Positions 44,170 through 52,459 of a stretch of DNA of 64,000 bases are shown piece after piece. The translations under genes and the position numbers were made by a program. The notes under the pieces are model-generated. The model saw nothing but the letters and a program-made list of their open reading frames with translations, was not told the origin of the DNA and did no database searches. Source of the DNA: Paracoccaceae bacterium. GTDB taxonomy: Bacteria > Pseudomonadota > Alphaproteobacteria > Rhodobacterales > Rhodobacteraceae. Location: positions 682,001 through 746,000 of the forward strand of contig WKFI01000005.1 of the NCBI GenBank assembly GCA_014872875.1. Reading direction: 5' to 3'. How positions within the stretch are numbered: the first letter of the stretch is position 1; every line of letters begins with the position of its first letter.

Positions 44170-44771
44170 GACGCATCCTCCTTGCCTGTTGAGCTCGACA
44201 GTATTTCTTCCAGCTCGGTTTCCGGGGGTCCGTTCCGAACAATCCAGTAGAGCCGCCACACGTAACGGACGATGGTCGCGACCATGAGAAGGATGTAGGC
44301 CGCAAACAGCCATTTGATTGCGATCTTGTCCCCAGTGATCGGCATTCTCAGCGTCTGGATCTTCTTGAGGTCCATCAGCCGGTTGCCAAAGATCGCATCC
44401 CAGGTTGCGGGAAACGAATAGAGCATGGCGGCGATCAGTCCCAATGCTGACAGAAGCGCGAGAATACGTTGGGTTTTGCGCGGTGTCGCCAGATAGAGCA
44501 CATCGAATGTGACGTGGTCCCGTGCTCGTACGATGAAGGCGCATCCAAAGAAGACGATCCAGACCCACAGGAGCGAAATCAGGTTCACGGTCCAGCCGAT
44601 CGGCTCCAGCGATGCCATCCAATCAGAGATTGGCGGAATGGGTACAAGCCACGCAATCTTTGCAGCGTAGCGGGTAAAGATCTGGATCAGAAAGGTTGCA
44701 AACACCGCCGCCAAAGCCATGGCGGCGATGAATTCAGCGATGCGAGAGAGTCTGGAAAGCAATGCATTCAT
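44166..44771 (-). CDS. dctQ: TRAP transporter small permease (DctQ)
   Basis: A 201-aa four-helix membrane protein with the DctQ pattern: ALAAVFATFLIQIFTRY, LLWVWIVFFGCAFIVRARDHVTFD, then two more hydrophobic helices. It is somewhat longer than the usual 160-180 aa. ATG 44771 has GGGAGGG upstream; a GTG one codon earlier is an alternative. It partners DctM (4-bp overlap). Confidence 0.92.
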   Translation of the reverse strand: MNALLSRLSRIAEFIAAMALAAVFATFLIQIFTRYAAKIAWLVPIPPISDWMASLEPIGWTVNLISLLWVWIVFFGCAFIVRARDHVTFDVLYLATPRKTQRILALLSALGLIAAMLYSFPATWDAIFGNRLMDLKKIQTLRMPITGDKIAIKWLFAAYILLMVATIVRYVWRLYWIVRNGPPETELEEILSSSTGKEDAS

Positions 44772-44798
44772 CACGACGACCCTCCCGCAGGCTCTGCT

Positions 44799-45806
44799 TT
44801 AGTTACCCAATGCGTTGATGCGATCCAGAACGCCCTCGGGCCAGCTTGCCGCTGCCTCAGAGCCCACATACTGAGCTTGAACATGGTTGCGGAACGCTGC
44901 CAGATCGGGCGTGTAGATTTCAACACCTTGGCTTCGGATGTACTCAGCCAGGGTGTTTTCCTGATCCAGTTGTTTCAGGCGGCCATAGGCGGCAGCGGCA
45001 TCTGCGGCACGTTGCACGACCAACTGCTGTTCCGGGGCCAGAGCATCCCAGGTCTCCTTCGAAAAGGCGATGTAGTTCAGGTCAACCAGGTGAGAGGTCA
45101 ACGCGATCTGCTTTGTCACCTCGTAAAACTTCTTGTCGACAACGGTGGGAAGCGGATTGTCCTGCCCGTCAACGGCCCCGGTGGATAGCGCAGTGTAAAC
45201 CTCGGTGAAGGCCAGCGGTGTCGGTGAAGCGCCAAGCGCCTTGCCCAGGAACTGCCACGCATCCGTGCCAGGCATGCGCAGGTTCACACCGGCCAGATCT
45301 TCGGGAGTCTGGATGTCCTTTTCGTCACGCGTAAAGCGCAGGTTCACATGGCGTTTGCCCAGATACATGACCGACAGCAATTTGACGCCCAGCTCATCTT
45401 CGACCTTGGCCTTGAACGGATCCATAAGCGGATCATTGAAAACGCGCACCTGGTGGGCCGCGTCTTGATGGACGTACCCGGTGGCAAAGATCGAGAACTC
45501 GGGGAAGAACTGCGCCAGTTCCTGTGCCGAAGTGATCGACATTGTCAGGTTGCCCCGTGCGATGGCTTCCAGTTCAGCACCTTGGGCGAACATCGTGCCG
45601 TTGTACCCCGGTTTGTATTCCGCAAAACCCGCAACCATCGGCGCAAACACATCGGCCAGTGCGACAGAGCGCTGATCGGTTTCCGACCCGGATGTGGCCA
45701 TGGTGAACGTCATTCCCTCGGCGTTTGCAGTGGTTGCAATGCTGACTGCAAGACCAAAGGCTGCGACTGCCGCAAGCGCGGCCCGTCGAGTAAGTTTGGT
45801 GATCAT
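44799..45806 (-). CDS. dctP: TRAP transporter substrate-binding protein (DctP family)
   Basis: A 335-aa periplasmic protein with a signal sequence (TRRAALAAVAAFGLAVS to ATTANAEG; the TRR suggests possible Tat export). The DctP ligand-site segment GVNLRMPGTDAW contains the conserved carboxylate-binding Arg; ALSTGAVDGQDNPL is also characteristic. Start ATG 45806 has GGGAGG 8 bp upstream. The Arg indicates an organic-acid ligand, in keeping with the quinate/shikimate-type neighbours. Confidence 0.93.
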   Translation of the reverse strand: MITKLTRRAALAAVAAFGLAVSIATTANAEGMTFTMATSGSETDQRSVALADVFAPMVAGFAEYKPGYNGTMFAQGAELEAIARGNLTMSITSAQELAQFFPEFSIFATGYVHQDAAHQVRVFNDPLMDPFKAKVEDELGVKLLSVMYLGKRHVNLRFTRDEKDIQTPEDLAGVNLRMPGTDAWQFLGKALGASPTPLAFTEVYTALSTGAVDGQDNPLPTVVDKKFYEVTKQIALTSHLVDLNYIAFSKETWDALAPEQQLVVQRAADAAAAYGRLKQLDQENTLAEYIRSQGVEIYTPDLAAFRNHVQAQYVGSEAAASWPEGVLDRINALGN

Positions 45807-45849
45807 TTTCGTGTCCTCCCAAGACGATAGTTTGGCACGTGCTGTGTGC

Positions 45850-47010
45850 CTATTCTGCGGTTTTCGCTTTTGTTTCATTAGTTTTTGTCGATTGGCTCGT
45901 GGATTTGCCGCCCCATGTGCGGTCCCTGTCGGCCTTTTCGAGGTGTACCAGCGCATTGGATTTCGCCGATTTCTGGATCGCGTCTACTACGGCCAAGCTG
46001 CGTAATCCCTCGCGCCCTGAGACCAACGGAGCTTCGTCGCCGCGAATGACAGCTGCGAAATGGGCCATCTGGTTGATCAACGGATCAGACGTGTCCCGCG
46101 TGACGGACGTGGCGGATATGGGTGTCCACCAATCGCGACGCTCGTTGTGGCTCCATATGGTCAGGTCAGGTACCGACAAAGACCCAAGGCTGCCTCCGAT
46201 CTGATAGGCACTTTGCGACGTGGCTGGATAGATGGGGTACTCATGCGCTGTCATCTCCCAGCTCCAAGGCGCAACGATGCTGTCCGAAACGGTGATCGTA
46301 CCAATCGCTCCGTTGTCGAACCTCAGCAAGGCGGCGGCGACATCTTCGTTTTCGTAACCACGCAACGAAGGGGCAGCCTGCGCCTGGACGCTCACGATTT
46401 CCCCGCACAGATGCCGCAGCAAGTCGATGTCATGCACAAGGTTGACGGAAATCGGCCCCGCCCCGATCTGCTTTCGCCAAGGTGCCCCGTCAAAATAGGC
46501 GTCTGGCTTGTAGAACCAACAGGTCGCCTGAACCGCGCGCACGGTGCCGATCGTGCCGCCTCTGATATGTTCATGCGCCTTGCGAATGAGCGGATTGTGA
46601 CGCCGGTGATGCCCGACCAAAAGCGCAACTCTTGCCTGTTCGGCGCGTTCGACCAGGGTCCTGGCCGCATGCAGGTCATCCGCCAGAGGTTTTTCAATCA
46701 AGACAGGAATACCCGCTTCCAAGCACGCTGCCCCCTGGTCAACATGCAGCTTGGTGGGCGTCGACAGAATGACCCCGTCGGGCGCCTGCGCAAGGATCAT
46801 TTCACGCAGGTCATCAAACCAAGGAACACCCAGCCGTTCCGCCGCTGCCTTGCCCGCATCACTTGGATCAACGACGGCGCACAGGGTCGTGTCGGCAACC
46901 TGCGCAATGGCGTCCGCATGACGCTGCCCGACAAGCCCGATGCCCGCAATAGCCAGACGCAAGGGCGGTCGTGCCCCGGTTGCCGCGTTGCTGTGTTCGG
47001 ATGCCTCCAA
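45850..47010 (-). CDS. Gfo/Idh/MocA family NAD(P)-dependent oxidoreductase
   Basis: A 386-aa oxidoreductase with N-terminal Rossmann motif GIGLVGQRHADAIAQ, the family EKPLA motif in VLIEKPLADDL, and a C-terminal substrate domain with the His-containing VHDIDLLRHL. The start is TTG 47010, with GGGGAGG 7 bp upstream. It is the first gene of the TRAP-quiC operon and divergent from the GntR gene. It may oxidise the imported cyclic polyol acid (quinate or shikimate dehydrogenase-like role) or an inositol-like compound; the family does not decide. Confidence 0.9.
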   Translation of the reverse strand: MEASEHSNAATGARPPLRLAIAGIGLVGQRHADAIAQVADTTLCAVVDPSDAGKAAAERLGVPWFDDLREMILAQAPDGVILSTPTKLHVDQGAACLEAGIPVLIEKPLADDLHAARTLVERAEQARVALLVGHHRRHNPLIRKAHEHIRGGTIGTVRAVQATCWFYKPDAYFDGAPWRKQIGAGPISVNLVHDIDLLRHLCGEIVSVQAQAAPSLRGYENEDVAAALLRFDNGAIGTITVSDSIVAPWSWEMTAHEYPIYPATSQSAYQIGGSLGSLSVPDLTIWSHNERRDWWTPISATSVTRDTSDPLINQMAHFAAVIRGDEAPLVSGREGLRSLAVVDAIQKSAKSNALVHLEKADRDRTWGGKSTSQSTKTNETKAKTAE

Positions 47011-47143
47011 AAGGCCACCTCCCCAAGTTGGACTGATCTCCCTGCCAAACAGGGAATCAATCGCGTTTCAGAGAGCCTAATCGTCAGGATCGACTAAATC
47101 AATAATATCATATATTTTTTACTTCACCATAAATAATGTAGAA

Positions 47144-47154
47144 TTGTATGACCA
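47144..47154. promoter_or_regulatory. FadR-type GntR operator TTGTATGACCA
   Basis: This 11-mer fits the T-N-G-T-N3-A-C-N-A consensus of FCD-domain GntR regulators and lies in the 194-bp divergent region between the Gfo/Idh operon and the gntR gene, 50 bp before gntR. The surrounding DNA is strongly AT-rich (47095-47150), as expected for back-to-back promoters. Confidence 0.45.
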
Positions 47155-47204
47155 TGAAAGAGATGCTATTTCAAAGAAAATTCCTTGTCTGATCGGGTTT
47201 CCCC

Positions 47205-47858
47205 ATGGCCAAACCGCCACCCACAGTTGGCTCATCCACGTACGAGCGCATCAAGCGAGACATCATTTTCGGTACACTCGCGCCCGGTTCGAAACTGAAA
47301 CTTGACGGTCTGAAAGAACGGTATTCGGCTAGCGTCTCGACGCTGCGTGAAACGCTCAACCGGTTGGCCAGCGACGGATTCGTCGCAGCAGAGGAGCAAC
47401 GCGGCTTTTTCGTGACGCCCGTATCCAAGGAAGATCTGCGTGAGATCGCCAGCCTTCGCCTCCTGTTGGAGCGCCACGCACTGCAACAGTCAATTGCAAA
47501 CGGTGATACGGAATGGGAAGGCGACGTGGTCGCTGCCCATCACAAACTGCATCGCATGGAGCTCCAGATGCAGTCTGGTGATGAGACCGAAAAAGAAACC
47601 TGGAAGCGGTATGATTGGGAGTTCCACCTGTCACTCATTCGCGCATGCAACTCGCAGAACCTATTGTCTCTGCATTCCAAGATTTATGACAAATACCTTC
47701 GGTATCAGATGCTGGTCTTCACCTTTCGCGGAGAGGCCGCAGCTGCCGAGCACCAAGGGATGCTGGACGCGGCCTTGGCACGTGACCCCGACACCGCGGT
47801 CAAGTTTCTTGAAGATCATATCATCAATGGACTCAATCACACGCTGGAAGCAATGTAG
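47205..47858 (+). CDS. GntR family transcriptional regulator (FadR/FCD subfamily)
   Basis: A 217-aa regulator: N-terminal winged helix (YERIKRDIIFGTLAPGSKLK, then SVSTLRETLNRLASDGFV) and a C-terminal all-helical FCD ligand domain with the metal-site residues in YDWEFHLSLIRAC and AAEHQGMLDAAL. Divergent from the Gfo/Idh-TRAP-quiC operon, which it probably represses until the acid substrate is present. Confidence 0.93.
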   Translation: MAKPPPTVGSSTYERIKRDIIFGTLAPGSKLKLDGLKERYSASVSTLRETLNRLASDGFVAAEEQRGFFVTPVSKEDLREIASLRLLLERHALQQSIANGDTEWEGDVVAAHHKLHRMELQMQSGDETEKETWKRYDWEFHLSLIRACNSQNLLSLHSKIYDKYLRYQMLVFTFRGEAAAAEHQGMLDAALARDPDTAVKFLEDHIINGLNHTLEAM

Positions 47859-48180
47859 CCTCGGCCGGTCCCTTACGTACCCGGTGCACACACACAATGT
47901 GACGGGCAGTTTGAGTTTTTGGCAGAGGCCGGCAATTTTCTCTAAACCAATTCGGCCATCCATAGGTTAAGTAGGTCCGTGACAAAGGTCGGTTTGGAGC
48001 TGCATGGGGACATAGGTTACTGGTGGAGCAGCCGTTCTATCAAGCCAATTTGGTCCGACCTTCTGTCCTACGTTTCCTGACCCCAAGGATGGATCAATTC
48101 CGATTGCGCATTCCATCGACGGATTATCGAAAAAGCAACTTACGTTTAAGATGGAGTTTATCCCACACGGGCAAAGCAGC
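47859..48180. other. degenerate stretch between gntR and the ALDH remnant
   Basis: About 320 bp without an intact gene. TAACCTATG occurs twice on the minus strand within 70 bp (near 47955-47967 and 48010-48022), which looks like the end of a lost insertion sequence. The translation of the minus strand here is not ALDH-like although it is open to 47967. Confidence 0.35.
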
Positions 48181-48502
48181 TGCCTTGCATACCTGTGCGC
48201 CTTGGAAACACCCTTGGTATCAAGCGTTACAGCCAGACCGTATTGGGCTTGGTTGGCAAGCTCGATGGCTTCGTCGTCGGTTTCGGCCTTTGTGACGGCG
48301 ACGACAGGGCCAAAGACCTCATGCTGGAAAATATCCATGTCGGGGGTCACATCTGCAAAAACGGCAAATTTGCGATAACTTCACCATCGTAGGGAGTGAT
48401 CGTTTCGAACGTCTTTCCGGACTTTGCCGCGTGAAAGGCCCCGTTGATGAAAGCGCCGCCTGGCAAAGAAAGGCCTTTGGTAAAACTACTTTCTACGTTC
48501 AT
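47967..48502 (-). pseudogene. collapsed aldehyde dehydrogenase (PuuC-like) remnant
   Basis: The minus strand from ATG 48502 (GAGGAG upstream) encodes a normal ALDH N-terminus (GGAFINGAFHAAKSGKTFET, then ITPYDGEVIA) for about 45 codons and then hits a stop after a +1 shift. The next frame resumes with an ALDH C-terminal segment (VFADVTPDMDIFQHEVFGPV, then EAIELANQAQYGLAV) and ends in non-homologous sequence at 47967. About 300 residues containing the catalytic Cys and Glu are missing, so the gene is dead. The N-terminus resembles gamma-glutamyl-aminobutyraldehyde dehydrogenases, and it is the last position of the amine operon, 52 bp after the PuuB-like gene. Confidence 0.85.
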
Positions 48503-48554
48503 GAGGTCTCTCCTCTATGCAGTCATGAGGCCAGAAATGGCGGGTTGAATGATG

Positions 48555-49862
48555 TCAGGGACGCACGCGGTCCAGGATGCGAAACAGGGCGACGGTCGCC
48601 CCGACACCGAAACGACGAAACCGATGAAAAGGGATCGGCGCAACCGGCGTGATCGGGTAATCCAGCTGATCTTCGGGACAGCCATTGGCCCAGTCAGCAA
48701 GAATGCGCCCCATGACAGTCGCCATCCCGACACCGCGGCCATTGTAACCAATCCCGGCAACGGCATTGGGACCCAGCTTGTGTAGACCCGGTGCATGGCT
48801 ACGCGTCAAAGCAATATTGCCCCCCCAGGCATAGCGCCAATTCACGCCTTCAAGCTGCGGATAGAGCACTTGGGCAACGTCCCTGAGGGCTTGCTGTCGG
48901 CGGAGCACGTTTTTGTCGGTCATTGCTCCCCGCCCGCCCATGATAAAGCGCCCGTCTGCGTCTTTCCGGAAATACAACAGCAACCGGCGGGTATCTGATG
49001 GAGAATGCCCTTCAGGCAAAATCGAGCGAGCAATGTTATCCGACAACGGTTCACTGGCCACTTGGACAGATGTGACGGGGACAACCGTCTTACCCAACGG
49101 TTGCGCCAACGGTCCGGTATAGGCGTTGGTGCAAACCAGGGCTTTGGATGCAGTCACTTGCCCGTTCCGGGTTTTGACGGTGACGACATCGCCATCGCTT
49201 TGAAGGCCTTCAACACGGCTTTGACCATGGATTTTTGCCCCCGCCTTTTCCGCCGCCGCCGCAAGACCCAATGCGTAGTTCAACGGGTGCAGGTTACCAC
49301 CGCGACGGTCAATCAATCCGCCGACGTAGTGTTTTACCCCCAAAAGCCGAGCCATTTCATCCGCGTCGATTTCGTCAACGGCATAGCCCCTGGCGCGCCA
49401 CTGGCGACCCGTCTCACTAAGCTGTGCAAGTGTTTTGCTCGACGTCGCAGAGCGGACCCAGCCACAGCGATTGGCGTCGCATTGAATATCGTGTTTCTCG
49501 ATCAGCCCGAATACCAAATCCCCTGCCGCAGCTGAGGCTTCAACCATTCGTTTGCCCATTTCCGCGCCGTAGACCGTTTCGGTTTCATCCGGGTCGGCCT
49601 TTAGACCTGGATTGACCTGCCCGCCATTGCGGCCGGATGCCCCCCAACCGGGTGTCTCGGCTTCCAGAACGATCACCCGCTTGCCAGTTGCGGCCAAATG
49701 CAAGGCTGCCGACAGGCCGGTGAACCCAGCACCGACCACCACCACGTCCGCTTCCGCGTCTCCAACAAGCGCGGGCCGGGCGGGCGCAGGATTTGCCGTG
49801 GCCGCCCAAAGGCTGGCCGATAGAGGTTCACGTTCGTTTTGGATTATCGGCTCTGCCGTCAT
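48555..49862 (-). CDS. FAD-dependent oxidoreductase, PuuB/OrdL-like (DAO family)
   Basis: A 435-aa DadA/DAO-fold flavoprotein. FAD-binding VVVVGAGFTGLSAALHLAATG and the ATPGWGASGRNGGQ-type segment (TPGWGASGRNGGQVNPGLK) are those of gamma-glutamylputrescine oxidase and related secondary-amine oxidases; YAWGGNIALTRSHAPGLHKLG and GIGYNGRGVGMATVMGR complete the pattern. It would oxidise an N-substituted amine, releasing an aldehyde. ATG overlaps the TMADH-like gene stop by 4 bp. The aldehyde dehydrogenase expected to follow is a pseudogene. Confidence 0.92.
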   Translation of the reverse strand: MTAEPIIQNEREPLSASLWAATANPAPARPALVGDAEADVVVVGAGFTGLSAALHLAATGKRVIVLEAETPGWGASGRNGGQVNPGLKADPDETETVYGAEMGKRMVEASAAAGDLVFGLIEKHDIQCDANRCGWVRSATSSKTLAQLSETGRQWRARGYAVDEIDADEMARLLGVKHYVGGLIDRRGGNLHPLNYALGLAAAAEKAGAKIHGQSRVEGLQSDGDVVTVKTRNGQVTASKALVCTNAYTGPLAQPLGKTVVPVTSVQVASEPLSDNIARSILPEGHSPSDTRRLLLYFRKDADGRFIMGGRGAMTDKNVLRRQQALRDVAQVLYPQLEGVNWRYAWGGNIALTRSHAPGLHKLGPNAVAGIGYNGRGVGMATVMGRILADWANGCPEDQLDYPITPVAPIPFHRFRRFGVGATVALFRILDRVRP

Positions 49863-52435
49863 GCAGCATAGTCCGTCGAGACAGGCCTTGAGAGGAAGTT
49901 GATCAAAGGTTCGGTTGCATTTACCGCGCCAGCAGATTGCCGTTCCAGAAACTCGATCGCGACAACTTCATGCTCGGTCATGCGCTTTAACACCGGTAGA
50001 TCTTCCGCCGGAGCCATCGCCTCCAGCCGTTCGAAATCATCGATGTAGGCCGGAAAGGTTCGCCGCATATAAGCGATCATTTCGGGATAGGTCTGTGGAC
50101 CCTTGTCCGCGTCGGCGCGACCGGAATCGATCAACTCGGGCGTCGGACGCGGTTTGAGACCGTATTTGGCCAAGAGCGGCGCAACGATGGCCGCGCAGTG
50201 ACGCTCGACCTCCCCAAGCAAGCGAAGGCCAACTGCCGCCTCCTCGTCCACGCGATCCGCCAAAGCCAGGAAGTATGCCTCACCAGCAATCTCTTCTTCA
50301 TAATAAAGCTGGAGAGTTTCCAGATAGTTGGGCGTCACCGGTTTCCCCGCCGCTAACGGTACGGGTCGGTCCAGCTGATCTGATCCCACGTCCACGCGGT
50401 CGTGTTTCAAAGGTATATCAACATCAACGGAGGCATCGGTTTCCATCGCGAATTTATGGCCAGCGTAGACAGCCGCAGCGACAATCGCGGGCGCGTTGCA
50501 ATCCCCGATCCGGCGCAATGTAAAGGGAAGCGCCGATGCATCGCCATCAACACGGTCCAGGATTTCGCGATAGAGCCCGTCATTCTGGAGGCGCTGCGTA
50601 ACCAGCACGGCATTGGAAACTGCCAGAGTTCGCGGCGTGCCGGAATAACTGCAAGTCAGTGTCGCTTTTTCCCCATCGAAAGAAGCCAATCCGTGCGCCG
50701 TAACAATCTCGATCCCCAGTTCGATCAGGCGGCGACGGATTCGCCAGCGTTCGGATGTCATGCCTGCCCACGCAGACACACTGTCATCCTCGGTGACATA
50801 GGTAACGGGCACGCCAGATTGGCGGATCCGTTCGGCGACGACGCTGGCCATATAGTAATTATCACCATCAAAGACGACCGTCGGCCCGTCTGGAAGACTG
50901 CCGTCCATGATGTCGTCGGGCGTCAACACATCCACCCCGTCAGGCGCAATCGGAACGAAGGTTTTTCCATCGAACACCTCGCGCCGCCACTTTGCACCCG
51001 TTGCAATCGCGACATGATCCGCCCCAACATCAAAGACGTCCTGCGCGGAAAGCTCGCTTTCACGGAACACTTCGACATTGGGCAATTTCAGCAGCTGCTG
51101 TTCGCGGTAATCCCGCACGCGAATGTAAGCACTCATGCCCGGCAGGCTTGCTTCACGGGTCACACGACCGCCAAGGTCTCGTGTCGCTTCGGCAAGCATC
51201 ACCTGGTAGCCTCGCTTGCCCAGCGCGCGGGCCGCCTCCAGACCCGCAGGCCCTGCCCCCACGATCAGAACGCTGCTGTCCGAGCCCTTCTCGGGCACGA
51301 TTTCGGGATGCCAGCCCTTGCGCCACTCCTCACCCATCGTGGGGTTTTGGGTGCAGCGGATCGGAGTGCCGGTGCTGTCTCCCGAATAGCAGATGTTGCA
51401 GCCAATGCACTCTCGGATATCTTCCAGTCGTCCTTCTTCCACCTTCCTGGGGAGGTACGGATCGGCGATCGAGGGCCGCGCTGCCCCAATGAGATCCACG
51501 ACACCCCGTTTAAGAAGGCTCACCATTGCATCAGGAGATGTATAGCGACCAACCGTAACAACGGGTTTGCTGGTTCGGCCCTTTACCCAACTCATGTAGG
51601 GCTCAAGCGCACCTTCCTGGACAAAGCGCGAAACCCCCATTTCAAGTGAATAATCCGCGATGTTGATGTCCCAAAGATCGGGCAGCTCGGCCAGTACCTC
51701 GAACATCTCGTGACGTTCGCCATATAGCGGTTTGCCATCTTGTCCGATGGTCTCATCGGCTTTGAACCGCACGGCGACGGCGCATCGGTCGCCCACTGCT
51801 TCCTTTGTTTCTTCAATCAGCTCCCGAACCAGCCGAACGCGGTTCTCGACGCTTCCGCCATATTCGTCGCTTCGCGTGTTCACGCGCGGATCGAGGAAGT
51901 TTGCCAGCAAATACCCGTGGGTCGCATAGACATACACAATGTCAAATCCCGCATCCCGTGCCCGCAAGGCCGCCTTGCGATGCCAGCGCCGCAAATCGCG
52001 GATGTCCGTCTTGTCCATGGCCCGGGCTTGGAACGGATGCCCCACGGCGTTGGGGAGGTTGGTCACATCCATCGGGACTTCGCGGGTATAGAGGTTGGCG
52101 CTGCGCGCGCCAGAGGCCCACAGTTCGGCACCTGCAAGGCTGCCATTTTCATGCACCAGATCCGTCATTGCAGAATGCGCGCGAATATCGCTGTCATCCC
52201 AAAGCGACGCCGAAACCCCTGGCAGATCATCCGAGGTGGGATGGATCGAGTTGTACTCGGTACAGATGACCCCCCAACCGCCCTGCGCTTTTACCCCACG
52301 CATGGCCGCAAGAGTGCGCGGCCGTAGATGCCCCATGCCCGTACAATGCGGCACCTGATAAAAACGGTTCTTGGTTGTAACGGGGCCGATTTTCAGAGGC
52401 TCGAACAGAACGTCATAGCGCGGATCTCTGGTCAC
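49859..52435 (-). CDS. trimethylamine/dimethylamine dehydrogenase-like iron-sulfur flavoprotein fused to a ferritin-like domain
   Basis: An 858-aa protein. Residues 1-700 follow TMADH: flavinylation Cys31 in NRFYQVPHC, Tyr61 matching TMADH Tyr60, catalytic Tyr and His in YVYATHGY, [4Fe-4S] ligands in CIGCNIC and IRCTQNPTMGEEW, then an ADP/FAD-like reductase domain (VLIVGAGPAGLEAARALG). TMADH Trp264 and Trp355 are not conserved. Residues about 703-835 are an extra helical segment (YYEEEIAGEAYFLALADRVD, then LLGEVERHCAAIV, then MTEHEVVAIEFLE) whose Glu/His pattern resembles a ferritin-like four-helix bundle; TMADH lacks it. GTG start 52435 has AAAGGAG upstream. A demethylating or dealkylating amine dehydrogenase is the likely role; the substrate is not trimethylamine by these residues. 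Confidence 0.88.
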   Translation of the reverse strand: MTRDPRYDVLFEPLKIGPVTTKNRFYQVPHCTGMGHLRPRTLAAMRGVKAQGGWGVICTEYNSIHPTSDDLPGVSASLWDDSDIRAHSAMTDLVHENGSLAGAELWASGARSANLYTREVPMDVTNLPNAVGHPFQARAMDKTDIRDLRRWHRKAALRARDAGFDIVYVYATHGYLLANFLDPRVNTRSDEYGGSVENRVRLVRELIEETKEAVGDRCAVAVRFKADETIGQDGKPLYGERHEMFEVLAELPDLWDINIADYSLEMGVSRFVQEGALEPYMSWVKGRTSKPVVTVGRYTSPDAMVSLLKRGVVDLIGAARPSIADPYLPRKVEEGRLEDIRECIGCNICYSGDSTGTPIRCTQNPTMGEEWRKGWHPEIVPEKGSDSSVLIVGAGPAGLEAARALGKRGYQVMLAEATRDLGGRVTREASLPGMSAYIRVRDYREQQLLKLPNVEVFRESELSAQDVFDVGADHVAIATGAKWRREVFDGKTFVPIAPDGVDVLTPDDIMDGSLPDGPTVVFDGDNYYMASVVAERIRQSGVPVTYVTEDDSVSAWAGMTSERWRIRRRLIELGIEIVTAHGLASFDGEKATLTCSYSGTPRTLAVSNAVLVTQRLQNDGLYREILDRVDGDASALPFTLRRIGDCNAPAIVAAAVYAGHKFAMETDASVDVDIPLKHDRVDVGSDQLDRPVPLAAGKPVTPNYLETLQLYYEEEIAGEAYFLALADRVDEEAAVGLRLLGEVERHCAAIVAPLLAKYGLKPRPTPELIDSGRADADKGPQTYPEMIAYMRRTFPAYIDDFERLEAMAPAEDLPVLKRMTEHEVVAIEFLERQSAGAVNATEPLINFLSRPVSTDYAA

Positions 52436-52459
52436 TGGCGGCGCTCCTTTCGTGGCTGA

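Noticed and set aside
44170-44622. 151-codon extension upstream of the DctM start
   Set aside because: It is the shadow frame of the dctQ gene; DctM homology begins at the ATG at 44169 that overlaps the dctQ stop.
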